DNA of 64,000 nucleotides from Azohydromonas caseinilytica (GTDB lineage: Bacteria; Pseudomonadota; Gammaproteobacteria; Burkholderiales; Burkholderiaceae_C). The stretch covers positions 62,001-126,000 of the forward strand of contig NZ_JABBFW010000009.1 in assembly GCF_012927045.1 (NCBI RefSeq), given 5' to 3'. This document shows, piece by piece, positions 54,870 through 64,000 of this stretch. Numbering within the stretch: position 1 is the stretch's first letter; every line of letters starts with the position of its first letter. A program made the position numbers and the translations under genes. Under the pieces are notes generated by a model. It did not search any database, was not told the DNA's origin, and saw only the letters and a list, made by a program, of their open reading frames with translations.

Positions 54870-55078
54870 GTTGAGGATGTTGTTCAGCATTCCTGACTAA
54901 TTCATTGCTACCCCAGGCCTGACCGTTGTCCGTGCGCGGCCTCGCGCGCGTCGCCCGCGCCTTTCTGCCCGTTCCTCGGCACTTCCTGAGCAGTACCCAC
55001 AAGGGCCGCTTCTCACCTGCGGACACAATCGTGGTCTTTGCCTGAACTCCCGGCCGCGTGGCCGGGTGCGCCTCGACC

Positions 55079-55624
55079 ATGAAGCCCGACGTTCCTGCCG
55101 ACGCGCCGCTGCCCACGGCGACCCTGATCGACGAAGCCCCCGGGATGGCCCCGGTGAAGCTGCCGCTGGCCCTGGAGGACTGGCTGGCGGTGCTGGGCCT
55201 GGCCGCGATATGCCTGATCACCTTCGCCAACGTGCTGGTGCGCTACTTCACTGATCAGTCGCTGGCCTGGACCGAGGAAATCTCCGTCTTCCTGCTCATC
55301 GTGGTCACGCTGGCCGGCGGCAGCGCCGCCATGGCGCGCGACCGCCACATCAAGATCGAGTACTTCAGCGAGAGCGGCTCCCCCGAGCGCCGCCGCCGCA
55401 TGGCCCGCTTCGGCGCGCTGTGCTCGGCGCTGTTCTTCGCGGTGCTGGGCTACCTGAGCATCCGCCTGGTGTGGGACGAGTACCGCTTCGAGGAGACGAC
55501 GCCCGGCATCGGGCTGCCGAAGTGGTGGTACTCGATCTGGCTGCCGGTGCTGTCCTTCGCCATCGCGGGCCGGGCCTTCGGGCTGTTCCTGCGCAATGCG
55601 CGCCGCCAGGAGGACCGCACGTGA
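55079..55624 (+). CDS. dctQ: TRAP transporter small membrane subunit
   Basis: 181 residues with four hydrophobic segments, the usual DctQ topology. The family signature is seen in ANVLVRYFTDQSLAWTEEISVFLLIVVTL and DRHIKIEYF. TRAP systems import organic acids and similar solutes with an ion gradient. ATG 55079 was chosen. The stop overlaps the dctM start (GTGA). Confidence 0.93.
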   Translation: MKPDVPADAPLPTATLIDEAPGMAPVKLPLALEDWLAVLGLAAICLITFANVLVRYFTDQSLAWTEEISVFLLIVVTLAGGSAAMARDRHIKIEYFSESGSPERRRRMARFGALCSALFFAVLGYLSIRLVWDEYRFEETTPGIGLPKWWYSIWLPVLSFAIAGRAFGLFLRNARRQEDRT

Positions 55625-56919
55625 TCGCCGCGCTGCTGTTCGCCCTCTTCATCGTGCTGATGCTGCTGGGCGTGCCCATCGGCGTGGCACTGGCCATCGG
55701 CGGCGGCGCGGCCATCGCGCTGGCCAACCTCGCCACCCAGAGTTTTGGGCTGCTGGCCGTGCCGCAGAACTTTTACGCCGGGCTGTCCAAGTACCCGCTG
55801 CTGGCGATCCCGATGTTCGTGCTGGTCGGCTCGATCTTCGACCGCTCCGGCGTTGCGCAGCGCCTGGTGAACTTCGCCATCGCCATCGTGGGCCGCGGGC
55901 CCGGCATGCTGCCGCTGGTGGCCATCGCGGTGGCGATGTTCCTGGGCGGCATCTCCGGCTCGGGGCCGGCCACGGCCGCCGCGGTGGGCAGCGTCATGAT
56001 CGCCGCCATGGCCCGCGCCGGTTACCCCGGCGCCTACTCGGCCAGCGTGGTCGGGGCGGCGGCCGCCACCGACATCCTCATTCCGCCCTCGGTGGCCTTC
56101 ATCGTCTATTCGGTGATGGTGCCCGGCGCCTCGGTGCCGGCGCTGTTTGCCGCCGGCATGGTGCCGGGTGTGCTCGCCGGCCTGGCGCTGATCGTTCCGG
56201 CGGTGTGGCTGGCGCGGCGCCATGGCATGGGCGCGGCCGAGGCCAAGCTGTCGCGGCCGGCCTTCTGGCCGGCGCTCAAGGACGCGTCCTGGGGCCTGGC
56301 GGCGCCGGTGCTGATCCTGGGCGGCATGCGCGCGGGCTGGTTCACGCCCACCGAGGCCGCGGTGGTGGCGGTGTTCTACGGCCTGTTCGTGGGCATGGCC
56401 GTGCACCGCACCATCGGCGTGCGCGACCTGTTTCCCATCCTGCGCGAGGCCGCCGAGACCTCGGCCGTGATCATGGTGGTGGTGGCGCTGGCCGGGATCT
56501 TCGCCTACGCGCTGTCCACGCTCTCCGTCATCGATCCCATCACGCAGGCCATCGTCAACTCCGGCCTGGGCGAGTGGGGCGTGATGGCGCTGGTGGTGCT
56601 GGTGCTGATCGTGGCCGGCATGTTCCTCGACGGCATCTCCATCTTCCTCATCTTCGTGCCGCTGCTGCTGCCGCTGGTGCAGGCCTACCGCTGGGACCCG
56701 GTGTGGTTCGGCGTGATCCTGACCCTGCTGGTGGCGCTGGGCCAGTTCACGCCGCCGATGGCGGTGAACCTGATGGTGTCGTGCCGCATCGCCGGCGTGC
56801 GCATGGAGTCCACGATTCCGTGGGTGCTGTGGCTGTTGCTGGCCATGGGCCTGGCCATGCTGCTCGTGATCGTGTTCCCGCCGCTGGCGCTGTGGCTGCC
56901 GCAGCGCCTGGGCTACTGA
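55621..56919 (+). CDS. dctM: TRAP transporter large membrane subunit
   Basis: 432 residues with about twelve hydrophobic segments. DctM features are LLAIPMFVLVGSIFDRSGVAQRLV, GGISGSGPATAAAVGSVMIAAM and ILIPPSVAFIVYSVM. It is the ion-coupled transport subunit. The start is GTG 55621, overlapping dctQ by four bases. Confidence 0.95.
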   Translation: MIAALLFALFIVLMLLGVPIGVALAIGGGAAIALANLATQSFGLLAVPQNFYAGLSKYPLLAIPMFVLVGSIFDRSGVAQRLVNFAIAIVGRGPGMLPLVAIAVAMFLGGISGSGPATAAAVGSVMIAAMARAGYPGAYSASVVGAAAATDILIPPSVAFIVYSVMVPGASVPALFAAGMVPGVLAGLALIVPAVWLARRHGMGAAEAKLSRPAFWPALKDASWGLAAPVLILGGMRAGWFTPTEAAVVAVFYGLFVGMAVHRTIGVRDLFPILREAAETSAVIMVVVALAGIFAYALSTLSVIDPITQAIVNSGLGEWGVMALVVLVLIVAGMFLDGISIFLIFVPLLLPLVQAYRWDPVWFGVILTLLVALGQFTPPMAVNLMVSCRIAGVRMESTIPWVLWLLLAMGLAMLLVIVFPPLALWLPQRLGY

Positions 56920-56975
56920 AGCCCTTCTCTTTTCGCTCCCCTCCCACCCCATCCACTCACCGGAGACTGCAGAAG

Positions 56976-58013
56976 ATGAAACGTCGCAACCTGTTCGCCG
57001 CCGCCACCGCGCTGGCCACCGCCCTGACGCTGGCCGCGCCCGCCGTCCAGGCCCAGGGCAGCTACAAGCCTGAATACAAGATGTCGCTGGTGCTGGGCCC
57101 GGCCTTCCCGTGGGGCAAGGGCGGCGAGATCTGGGCCGACTTGGTCAAGCAGCGCACCAGCGGGCGCATCAACATCAAGCTCTACCCTGGCACGTCGCTG
57201 GTGCAGGGCGACCAGACGCGCGAGCTCACCGCCATCCGCCAGGGCGTGATCGACATGGCCGTGGGCTCGACCATCAACTGGTCGCCGCAGGTCAAGGAGC
57301 TGAACCTGTTCTCGCTGCCCTTCCTGATGCCCGACCACGCGGCCATCGACGCCATCACGCATGGCGAGCCGGGCAAGGACATCTTCAAGGCGCTGGAAAA
57401 GGGCGGCGTGGTGCCGCTGGCCTGGGGCGAGAACGGCTTCCGCGAACTCAGCAACTCCAAGCGCGACGTGCGCAAGCCCGAGGACCTCAAGGGCCTGAAG
57501 CTGCGCGTGGTGGGCTCGCCGCTGTTCATCGACACCTTCACCGCGCTGGGCGCCAACCCCACGCAGATGAGCTGGTCCGACGCGCAGCCGGCGCTGGCCA
57601 GCGGCGCGGTGGACGGGCAGGAGAACCCACTGTCGATCTACACCGCCGCCAAGCTCCACACCGTGGCGCAGAAACACCTGACGCTGTGGGGCTACGTGGC
57701 CGATCCGCTGATCTTCGTGGTCAACCGCGACGTGTGGGAGAGCTGGACCCCGGCCGACCGCGACATCGTGCGCCAGGCCGCCGTGGACGCCGGCAAGCAG
57801 CAAGTGGAGATCGCGCGCAAGGGCCTGACCGGCGGCGAGCCGGCGGTGCTCAAGGACATTGCCGCCAACGGCGTGAGCGTGGTGAAACTCTCGGGCGCGG
57901 AGCGCGAGGCCTTCGTCAAGGCCACGCGCCCGGTCTACGACAAGTGGAAGAAGACCATCGGCGAGGGCCTGGTGAGCAAGGCCGAGGCGGTGGTGGCGGG
58001 GCGGCAGAAGTAA
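56976..58013 (+). CDS. dctP: TRAP transporter substrate-binding protein
   Basis: 345 residues. A signal peptide (NLFAAATALATALTLAAPAVQAQ) precedes a DctP-type fold with YPGTSLVQGDQTRELTAIRQG, RVVGSPLFIDTFTALGANP and GAVDGQENPLSIYTAAKLHTV. The Arg in KGLKLRVVGSP is the usual carboxylate-binding residue, so an organic acid is the likely ligand. It follows dctM by 56 bases and closes the dctQMP operon. Confidence 0.94.
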   Translation: MKRRNLFAAATALATALTLAAPAVQAQGSYKPEYKMSLVLGPAFPWGKGGEIWADLVKQRTSGRINIKLYPGTSLVQGDQTRELTAIRQGVIDMAVGSTINWSPQVKELNLFSLPFLMPDHAAIDAITHGEPGKDIFKALEKGGVVPLAWGENGFRELSNSKRDVRKPEDLKGLKLRVVGSPLFIDTFTALGANPTQMSWSDAQPALASGAVDGQENPLSIYTAAKLHTVAQKHLTLWGYVADPLIFVVNRDVWESWTPADRDIVRQAAVDAGKQQVEIARKGLTGGEPAVLKDIAANGVSVVKLSGAEREAFVKATRPVYDKWKKTIGEGLVSKAEAVVAGRQK

Positions 58014-58043
58014 GGCGCTGCCGCGCCGAGCCCGGTGTGCCTT

Positions 58044-58163
58044 TCTCCCTCGCCACCGCGCAGCGGGGGAGAGGGTTGGGGTGAGGGGGCGCTGCCGCAG
58101 GCAGCGTTATCGCAGGCCGGCAGCCCTCACCCCTGCCCCTCTCCCGCCGAGCGGGCGAGGGGA
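58044..58163. repeat. Inverted intergenic repeat, CCCTCACCCC type
   Basis: A unit containing GAGAGGGTTGGGGTGAGGG (about 58070-58087) recurs in inverted form as CCCTCACCCCTGCCCCTCTC (58124-58143), each with its own GC hairpin (CCCTCGCC with GGGGGAGAGGG; CCCGCCGAGCGGG). A small GCTGCC/GGCAGC hairpin lies between. This motif family occurs many times between genes in many proteobacteria. It fills the 193-base gap between dctP and amgK and may act as their shared terminator. Confidence 0.65.
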
Positions 58164-58206
58164 AGCGCAGCGTCTCGGCCTCCGGGCTGCCAGGCGGCCC
58201 ACTTGT

Positions 58207-59262
58207 TCAGAACGTGTACCCCTGCTCCACGTAGGTCCCCGACATCGGCTCCAGCAGCGGCAGCAGCGGCTGCAGCTGGCGGTAGCGCATGGCGACCTTG
58301 GTGGCGTAGTTGAAGAAGCGCGGCAGGTCCTGCACGTAGCGGTCCTTGCCGTCGCGGTGCTTCAAGCGGCAGAAGATGCCCAGGATCTTGAGGTGGCGCT
58401 GCAGGCCCATGTACTCCAGCGCGCGCCAGAACTCGCCGAAGTCCTCCTTGAGGCCGCCGTCCAGCGGCACGCCGGCCTCGCGTGCCTGCTGCCAGTAGCG
58501 CACGGCCCAGTCGATCTCGCGCTCCTCGTCCCAGGAGACGAAGGCGTCGCGCAGCAGCGAGGCGATGTCGTAGCTCACCGGGCCGCGCACGGCGTCCTGG
58601 AAGTCCAGGATGCCCGGGCCATTGAGGCCGACCATGAGGTTGCGCGGCATCCAGTCCCGGTGCACCGCCACGCGCGGCTGCGCCAGCGCGCTGGCGGTCA
58701 GCAGCGCGGCGATGCGCGCCCACTGCTCCTGCTGCGCCTCGGTCCAGGTGATGCCGAACTCGCGCTGCACGCACCACTCGGGAAACAGCGCCAGCTCGCG
58801 CTGCAGCAGCGCGCCGTCGTAGTTGGGCAGCGTGGCGGGGTCGATGCGCACCTGCCACTGCACCAGCGCGGCGATGGCCTGGCGCATCAGCGCGTCGGCC
58901 TGCGCGGCGTCGGCCTGGCGCAGCGCGTCCAGGTACAGCTGCTGGCCCAGGTCGGACAGCAGCAGGAAACCATGCGTTTCATCGACGGCCAGCAGCTCCG
59001 GCCCTTGCAGCCCGGCGTCCAGGATCAGCCGGGCCACGTGCACGAAGGGGCGCACGTCCTCCTGGGGCGGGGGCGCGTCCATGACGATGCGCGCGGGGCC
59101 CGAGGCGCTGTCGATGCGGAAGTAGCGCCGGAAGCTGGCGTCGGCGGAGGCCGGGCGCAGCGTGTGCAGCTGCAGCCCGTGCTGCGCCGCGAGTGGCGCG
59201 AGCCAGGCGTTGAAAGCCTGCGCGCGCGCAGGATCGGTCCAGGTGATGGCTTGAGTCGTCAT
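58207..59262 (-). CDS. amgK: N-acetylmuramate/N-acetylglucosamine kinase AmgK
   Basis: 351 residues of the aminoglycoside-phosphotransferase fold. SADASFRRYFRI and RIVMDAPPPQEDVRPF form the nucleotide-binding part, HRDWMPRNLMV the catalytic loop and ILDFQDAVRGPVSYDIASLLRD the metal-binding part. It phosphorylates the anomeric carbon of MurNAc or GlcNAc in the recycling route that bypasses de novo UDP-MurNAc synthesis. As in pseudomonads it is divergent from lptD, but its usual partner murU does not follow it here. Confidence 0.88.
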   Translation of the reverse strand: MTTQAITWTDPARAQAFNAWLAPLAAQHGLQLHTLRPASADASFRRYFRIDSASGPARIVMDAPPPQEDVRPFVHVARLILDAGLQGPELLAVDETHGFLLLSDLGQQLYLDALRQADAAQADALMRQAIAALVQWQVRIDPATLPNYDGALLQRELALFPEWCVQREFGITWTEAQQEQWARIAALLTASALAQPRVAVHRDWMPRNLMVGLNGPGILDFQDAVRGPVSYDIASLLRDAFVSWDEEREIDWAVRYWQQAREAGVPLDGGLKEDFGEFWRALEYMGLQRHLKILGIFCRLKHRDGKDRYVQDLPRFFNYATKVAMRYRQLQPLLPLLEPMSGTYVEQGYTF

Positions 59263-59319
59263 GGGGGAAGGCAGGCCAGATGCGGCGCCGCGGCGCGCGC
59301 GGGGTCCGGGCGGACCCTC

Positions 59320-61905
59320 ATGGATAATCGCCCGGATTCTACAAACCCGCCCCCGGCGCCCCGGCGACCGGCCCGGCCTCCCCCTCCATCCACCACCGAC
59401 GTCGTCGCCTTGCGCCTGCCTGTCCATTCCCGCACGTCCTGCCCGCCCCCGTCGCATCCGCGCCCGCGCGCCGAGCGGCTGCTGGCGCTGGCGCTGCTGG
59501 CGGGCGTGCCGCTGGCAGCCCTGGCGCAGCCCATGCCCGTGACCGAGACGGCGCCCGAGCCCGCGGCTGCGCCGGCTTCCGCCCCCGCTGCGGCCTCCGC
59601 GTCGCCGCCCGCCTCGGCGCCGCCCGCGGCGATGCGGGTGCCGCTGAACCGCGCCGACGCGCCGGTGGAGGTGCAGGCCGACCGCATCGGCGGGCGCCCG
59701 GACGTGGAGGTGGAGGCCGAGGGCAACGTGGACGTGCGCAAGGCCGACGTGCGCGTGCAGGCGGACCGGGCGCACTTCCGCCAGGACCAGCAGCTGCTCA
59801 CCGCGCGCGGCCACGTGCGCATCGAGCAGGCGGGCAACCGCGTCACCGGTCCGGAGCTGCAGCTGCAGCTCGACACGCGCGAAGGCTTCATGCGCGAGCC
59901 GGAATACTTCATCGCGCTGACGCAGGCCGGCGGGCAGGCCGAGCGCTTCGAGTTCCTGGGGCCGGACCGCGCGCGCATCGTGGGCGGCACCTACACCAGC
60001 TGCGGCACCGACGGCAGCGGCACGCCGGCATGGCTGCTCTCGGCGGAGCGGGTGGACCTGGACTTCGAGGCCAAGGAGGGGGTCGCCCGCGGCGGCGTGC
60101 TGCGCTTCATGGGCGTGCCGATCCTGGCCGCGCCGTGGCTGAGCTTCCCGCTGTCGGACGAGCGCAAGTCAGGCTGGCTGCCGCCCAGCATCAACATCGA
60201 CAGCCGCAGCGGCCTGGACCTGGCGCTGCCCTACTACTGGAACATCGCCCCCAACCGCGACGCCACGCTCACACCCACGGTGTCGGTGCGGCGCGGCCTG
60301 GGGCTCAACAGCGAGTTCCGCTACCTGGAGCCGACGTACCAGGGGCGGCTCAACTTCAACTTCCTGCCCGACGACCGCGTGGCCGGGCGCTCGCGCTACG
60401 CGCTGGGCTTCGACCATGCCGGACGCAGCGTCGACTTCGACTACCGGGCCGTGGGCGTGCGGGTGTCGGACGACGACTACTGGAAGGACTTCTCCCGCGG
60501 CACCACCGCGCTGCTGGACACGCGCACCAGCGCCACCGTCACGCAGCGGCTGCTGCCGGCGGACTTCCGGGCCGAGCGCTCGCTGGGCAGCTTTGGGTTC
60601 AGCGACGCTGCCTGGACCGGCTATGCCCGCGCGCTGTCCTGGCAGGTGCTGCAGAGCCCCGACGCGCCCATCGTGCCGCCCTACGAGCGGCTGCCGCAGA
60701 TCGGCGTGCAGGGCGGCGCGGCGCTGGCCGGCGGGCTGCGGGTGGATCTGCAGACCGAGTTCAACCGCTTCAGCCCCGCGCCCACGGCCGTGCCCGACCT
60801 CATTGCCGGCACGCGCTGGCATGCGCTGGGCACGCTCAGCCGTCCGTGGACGACGTCCTGGGGCTGGTTCACGCCCAAGCTGTCCGTCAATGCCGCGAGC
60901 TATTCCACCGACCGGCCGATGGCGGACGGGCGCAGCAGCGCCTCGCGCGTGATCCCCACGCTCAGCGCCGACACGGGCCTGGTGTTCGAGCGCGCGTCCA
61001 AGCTGTTCGGGCGCGAGCTGCGCCAGACGCTGGAGCCGCGGCTGCTGTACGTGCGCACGCCCTACCGCAACCAGGACGCGCTGCCGCTGTTCGATACCGC
61101 GGGCAAGGACTTCAACATCACCTCGCTCTACACCGAGAACGCGTTCTCGGGCGTGGACCGCGTCTCCGACGCCAACCAGCTCACCGCGGGCGTGACCTCG
61201 CGCTTCCTGGAAGAGGCCAGCGGCCAGGAGCTGGCGCGCTTTGCCGTGGCGCAGCGGGTGCTGTTCAACGACCAGCGCATCACGCCGGAAGGCGAGCCCA
61301 TCACGCAGCGGCTGTCGGACCTGCTGCTGCTGGGCTCCTCCGTGCTGGCGCCGAACTGGGGCCTGGACGGCACGATCCAATACAACCACCAGACGCGGCG
61401 CGTGTCGCGCTCGGTGCTGGGCGTGAACTACTCGCCCGGTCCCTACCGCACGCTCAGCGCCCGCTACCGTTTCACCCGCGGCTTCGTCGGCGAGCAGCTG
61501 GTCAGCCAGCAGGCGGCGGCCAACGAGCAGCTGGAGCTGGGCTGGCAGTGGCCGGTGTACGGCCCGGCGCCCGGCGCGCTCATCCGCGGCAGCGGTGGCG
61601 GCGGCACCTGCAAGGGCAGCCTCTACGGCGTCGGGCGCGTGGTCTACAACCTGCGCGACAGCCGCATCACCGATTCCATCGCCGGCTTCGAGTACGACGC
61701 GGGCTGCTGGATCGCGCGCGTGGTGGGCGAGCGCGTGTCCACGGGCCGTGCCGAGGCCACCACGCGGCTGATGCTGCAACTGGAGCTGGTCGGGCTTTCG
61801 CGGCTGGGCAGCAACCCGTTGCAGCTGCTCAAGGACAATGTCCCGGGCTACCGGCTGCTGCGCGAGGAGGTTCGCTCCCCGCCGCCGCCCGTGTCTTATG
61901 AGTGA
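59320..61905 (+). CDS. lptD: LPS-assembly outer-membrane protein LptD
   Basis: 861 residues if ATG 59320 is used. A hydrophobic signal (LLALALLAGVPLAALAQP) is preceded by a long Pro-rich stretch, so TTG 59410 may be the true start; GATAAT overlapping the ATG could then be the -10 box. After an Ala/Pro-rich linker comes the OstA domain (VEVQADRIGGRPDVEVEAEGNVDV, FRQDQQLLTARGHVRIEQ), then the 26-strand barrel ending in RLMLQLELVGLSRLGSNPL. LptD inserts lipopolysaccharide into the outer leaflet with LptE. Four Cys residues are not all in the usual pattern: I see one pair (YTSCGTDG; GTCKGS, DAGCW near the end). Confidence 0.93.
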   Translation: MDNRPDSTNPPPAPRRPARPPPPSTTDVVALRLPVHSRTSCPPPSHPRPRAERLLALALLAGVPLAALAQPMPVTETAPEPAAAPASAPAAASASPPASAPPAAMRVPLNRADAPVEVQADRIGGRPDVEVEAEGNVDVRKADVRVQADRAHFRQDQQLLTARGHVRIEQAGNRVTGPELQLQLDTREGFMREPEYFIALTQAGGQAERFEFLGPDRARIVGGTYTSCGTDGSGTPAWLLSAERVDLDFEAKEGVARGGVLRFMGVPILAAPWLSFPLSDERKSGWLPPSINIDSRSGLDLALPYYWNIAPNRDATLTPTVSVRRGLGLNSEFRYLEPTYQGRLNFNFLPDDRVAGRSRYALGFDHAGRSVDFDYRAVGVRVSDDDYWKDFSRGTTALLDTRTSATVTQRLLPADFRAERSLGSFGFSDAAWTGYARALSWQVLQSPDAPIVPPYERLPQIGVQGGAALAGGLRVDLQTEFNRFSPAPTAVPDLIAGTRWHALGTLSRPWTTSWGWFTPKLSVNAASYSTDRPMADGRSSASRVIPTLSADTGLVFERASKLFGRELRQTLEPRLLYVRTPYRNQDALPLFDTAGKDFNITSLYTENAFSGVDRVSDANQLTAGVTSRFLEEASGQELARFAVAQRVLFNDQRITPEGEPITQRLSDLLLLGSSVLAPNWGLDGTIQYNHQTRRVSRSVLGVNYSPGPYRTLSARYRFTRGFVGEQLVSQQAAANEQLELGWQWPVYGPAPGALIRGSGGGGTCKGSLYGVGRVVYNLRDSRITDSIAGFEYDAGCWIARVVGERVSTGRAEATTRLMLQLELVGLSRLGSNPLQLLKDNVPGYRLLREEVRSPPPPVSYE

Positions 61906-61915
61906 AAACCCCGTC

Positions 61916-61938
61916 GCGCGGCCGAATGCCGCGCTTTT
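61916..61938 (+). terminator. Hairpin between lptD and surA
   Basis: GCGCGGC (61916-61922) pairs perfectly with GCCGCGC (61928-61934) around a five-base loop, followed by TTTTCC. It is a short but credible terminator or attenuator that would lower surA expression relative to lptD. Confidence 0.5.
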
Positions 61939-61950
61939 CCGGGCCCGGCA

Positions 61951-63303
61951 TTGCCGCCCAAGCCTTTCGTGAGTGAACCCTTGTCTCGCAAGCCCAAGAC
62001 CCTCGTGCTCGGTTGGCTGCTGGCGGCCTGCGCGCTGCATGCGTCGGCCCAGTCCCCCAGCGCCCCCGGCACGCCGCGCACCGCGGACTTCATCGTGGCC
62101 GTCGTCAACCAGGAGCTGGTGACGGCGGTGGAACTGGAGCAGCGCCTGGCGCGCATCCGGGCCGAGGCCGCCCGTGCCGGCCAGCGCCTGCCGCCCGACG
62201 CGCAGCTGCGCCAGCAGGTGCTGGACGCGCTCATCGACGAGCGCGTGATCCTGAGCTATGCCCGCGACACGGGCATGCGCGTGGACGAGGCCGAGATCGA
62301 CCGCGCCGTGGCCAGCGTCGCGGCGCAGAACCAGATCACGCCGCAGCAGCTGCGCGAGCGGCTGCGCCAGGACGGCATCGACCTGCCGCGCTTCCGCGCC
62401 AACCTGCGCGACCAGATCATGATCGAGCGCGTGCGCGAGCGTGAGCTGCAGCAGCGCATCAAGGTCAGCGATGCCGACATCGACGCCTTCATCGAGAAGC
62501 AGCGCCGTGACGGCGGCGGGGGGCAGAGCGAATACAACGTGGCGCAGATCCTGGTGCCCGTGTCCGAAGGCGCCCCGGAAGCCGAAGTGCAGAAGCTGCG
62601 CGCCCAGGCCGAGCAGGCGCTGCAGCGCGTGCGCGGCGGCGAGGATTTCGCGGCCGTGGCGCGCGAGGTCTCGCGCGACGACAACCGCGAGCGCGGCGGC
62701 GAGATGGGAATGCGGCCTGCGGCCAAGCTGCCCGACGTCTTCCTGGAGCAGGTGCGCGGCCTGCGGCCCGGGCAGGTGGCGCCGACGGTGCTGCGCACCG
62801 GCGCGGGCTTCCACGTGCTCAAGCTGGTGGAGAAGCGCGACGACGCCGCGGTGCGCGTGACGCAGACGCATGCGCGCCACATCTTGCTGCGTCCCTCGGC
62901 GCAGCTGTCGGCGGAGGTGGCCAAGCAGCGGCTGGCCGAGTACCGGCGCCAGATCGAGAGCGGCAAGCAGCGTTTCGAAGAGGTTGCGCGCGCGCATTCC
63001 CAGGACGGCAGCGCCGCGCAGGGCGGCGACCTGGGCTGGACCGCGCCCGGCGCCTTCGTGCCCGAGTTCGAGCAGGCCATGAACGCGCTGCAGCCCATGG
63101 GGCTGTCGGAGCCGGTGGTGTCGCGCTTCGGCGTGCACCTGATCCAGGTGCTGGATCGGCGCGAGGTGGCGGTGGAGCCGCGCCAGCTGCGCGAGCTCGC
63201 GCGCGACGCGCTGCGCGAACAGCGCTTCGAGCAGGCCTATGCCGACTGGGTGCGCGAGCTGCGTTCGCGCGCCTACGTCGAGCTGCGCGAGAGCCCGCGC
63301 TGA
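61951..63303 (+). CDS. surA: Periplasmic chaperone SurA
   Basis: 450 residues. A signal peptide ([17 protein letters not shown]) precedes the SurA N-terminal domain ([21 protein letters not shown]) and two parvulin prolyl-isomerase domains, one from [12 protein letters not shown] to VLKLVEKRD, the second from [10 protein letters not shown] to [10 protein letters not shown]. SurA escorts outer-membrane proteins, including LptD. Start uncertain among TTG 61951, GTG 61969 and TTG 61981; none has a strong ribosome site. Confidence 0.94.
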   Translation: MPPKPFVSEPLSRKPKTLVLGWLLAACALHASAQSPSAPGTPRTADFIVAVVNQELVTAVELEQRLARIRAEAARAGQRLPPDAQLRQQVLDALIDERVILSYARDTGMRVDEAEIDRAVASVAAQNQITPQQLRERLRQDGIDLPRFRANLRDQIMIERVRERELQQRIKVSDADIDAFIEKQRRDGGGGQSEYNVAQILVPVSEGAPEAEVQKLRAQAEQALQRVRGGEDFAAVAREVSRDDNRERGGEMGMRPAAKLPDVFLEQVRGLRPGQVAPTVLRTGAGFHVLKLVEKRDDAAVRVTQTHARHILLRPSAQLSAEVAKQRLAEYRRQIESGKQRFEEVARAHSQDGSAAQGGDLGWTAPGAFVPEFEQAMNALQPMGLSEPVVSRFGVHLIQVLDRREVAVEPRQLRELARDALREQRFEQAYADWVRELRSRAYVELRESPR

Positions 63304-63305
63304 CC

Positions 63306-64000
63306 ATGGCCCAGCACATTGCGCGCAAGCGCTTCGGGCAGCATTTCCTGTCCGACATGGGCGTCATCGACGCCATCGTGCGCGCCATCGACCCGCGCCC
63401 GGGCCAGCCGCTGGTGGAGATCGGCCCCGGGCTGGGCGCGATGACGGACCCGCTGGTGGCGCGCGCGGGCGCGCTCACCGTGGTGGAACTCGACCGCGAC
63501 CTCGCGGCGCGGCTGCGCAAGCGGCCGGAGCTGACGGTGGTCGAGTCCGACGTGCTGCGCGTGGACTTCCGCGCCCTGGCCGCCGAACGCGCCGCGCAGG
63601 GCCGGCTGCGCGTGGTGGGCAATCTGCCCTACAACATCTCGTCGCCGATCCTGTTCCACCTGCTGCCCGTGGCCGATGTGGTGCAGGACCAGCATTTCAT
63701 GCTGCAGAAGGAAGTGGTGGACCGCATGGCGGCCGCGCCCGGCGGCAAGGACTACGGGCGGCTGTCGGTGATGCTGCAGTGGCGCTACCAGGTGGAGTCG
63801 CTGTTCGACGTGCCGCCCGAGGCCTTTGAGCCGCCGCCGCGGGTGGACTCTTCCATCGTGCGCATGCTGCCCTGGCCGCAGCCCGTGGCGCTGGACCCGG
63901 CGCTGCTGGAGGCGCTGGTGGCCTCGGCCTTCTCGCAGCGGCGCAAGCTGCTGCGCCACACCCTGGGCCGCTGGCTGGAGCAGCGCGGTTTCGGCGGCGA
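63306..64000 (+). CDS. rsmA: 16S rRNA dimethyladenosine transferase RsmA, 5' part
   Basis: The first 231 residues are present; the gene runs past the window. The start [17 protein letters not shown], the SAM motif [11 protein letters not shown], the catalytic NLPYNIS and the C-terminal [12 protein letters not shown] are diagnostic. It dimethylates two adjacent adenines near the 3' end of 16S rRNA during ribosome assembly. It starts two bases after the surA stop, without the pdxA gene that often lies between them in enterobacteria. Confidence 0.96.
   Translation, partial: MAQHIARKRFGQHFLSDMGVIDAIVRAIDPRPGQPLVEIGPGLGAMTDPLVARAGALTVVELDRDLAARLRKRPELTVVESDVLRVDFRALAAERAAQGRLRVVGNLPYNISSPILFHLLPVADVVQDQHFMLQKEVVDRMAAAPGGKDYGRLSVMLQWRYQVESLFDVPPEAFEPPPRVDSSIVRMLPWPQPVALDPALLEALVASAFSQRRKLLRHTLGRWLEQRGFGG

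Noticed and set aside
58081-59319. An N-terminal extension of lptD reaching back to 58081
   Set aside because: It runs antisense through amgK and the intergenic repeat, with no similarity; the signal peptide lies after 59410.
60169-63138. A 989-codon open frame antisense to lptD and surA
   Set aside because: It has the repetitive His/Arg/Gln-rich composition of antisense reading in high-GC DNA, overlaps two well-identified genes completely, and shows no recognisable domain.

Overview
The window is a high-GC (estimated near 70 %) chromosomal segment of a betaproteobacterium, most likely a member of the Comamonadaceae (Acidovorax/Alicycliphilus-like). The evidence is the gene order (recX-recA next to a TctDE-like two-component pair, sucDC-terC, mreBCD-mrdA-rodA divergent from gatCAB, lptD-surA-rsmA) and the protein sequences. 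Identification below this level is inference. There are about 56 supportable genes. I see no tRNA, rRNA, CRISPR array, prophage or intact insertion sequence.

Layout. 1-4270: end of glnE, a rhombosortase, an EamA transporter, a ferritin-like diiron protein, a candidate C-rich small RNA, and corA. 4271-7604: a Ser/Thr kinase, a tail-anchored unknown and two TerC paralogues, one behind a yybP-ykoY manganese riboswitch. 7760-12141: sucD, sucC, recX with an unusual insert holding a terminator, recA and its LexA box. 12258-15152: a two-component system and a Uma2 protein. 15172-21032: the rod-shape cluster. 21415-24661: gatCAB. 24711-39644: pyrE, exonuclease III, an esterase, a DUF1615 lipoprotein, a metallo-beta-lactamase-fold hydrolase, an M48 protease, ampG, an ECF sigma/anti-sigma pair, trxC, two sensor kinases, an NCS2 permease and pyrF. 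39708-39832: a REPIN-like repeat before purB.

41499-50661 is the most distinctive block: a compact, mostly overlapping eight-gene operon joining a BMP-type ABC importer to a GTP-cyclohydrolase-II-like protein (URC1 type), a DUF1688 protein (URC4 type), uracil phosphoribosyltransferase and a CodA-like deaminase. It reads as the URC pyrimidine-catabolism pathway, which is biochemically only partly resolved. The deaminase carries Cys where E. coli CodA has the discriminating Asp314, which suggests activity on 5-methylcytosine.

50691-64000: a glutathione S-transferase, a SAM-II riboswitch with terminator ahead of metX-metW, an M20 peptidase, a TRAP transporter (dctQMP), a second inverted repeat, amgK, and lptD-surA-rsmA, where rsmA runs off the window. 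AmpG and AmgK, 28 kb apart, both belong to cell-wall recycling and complement the rod-shape machinery nearby.
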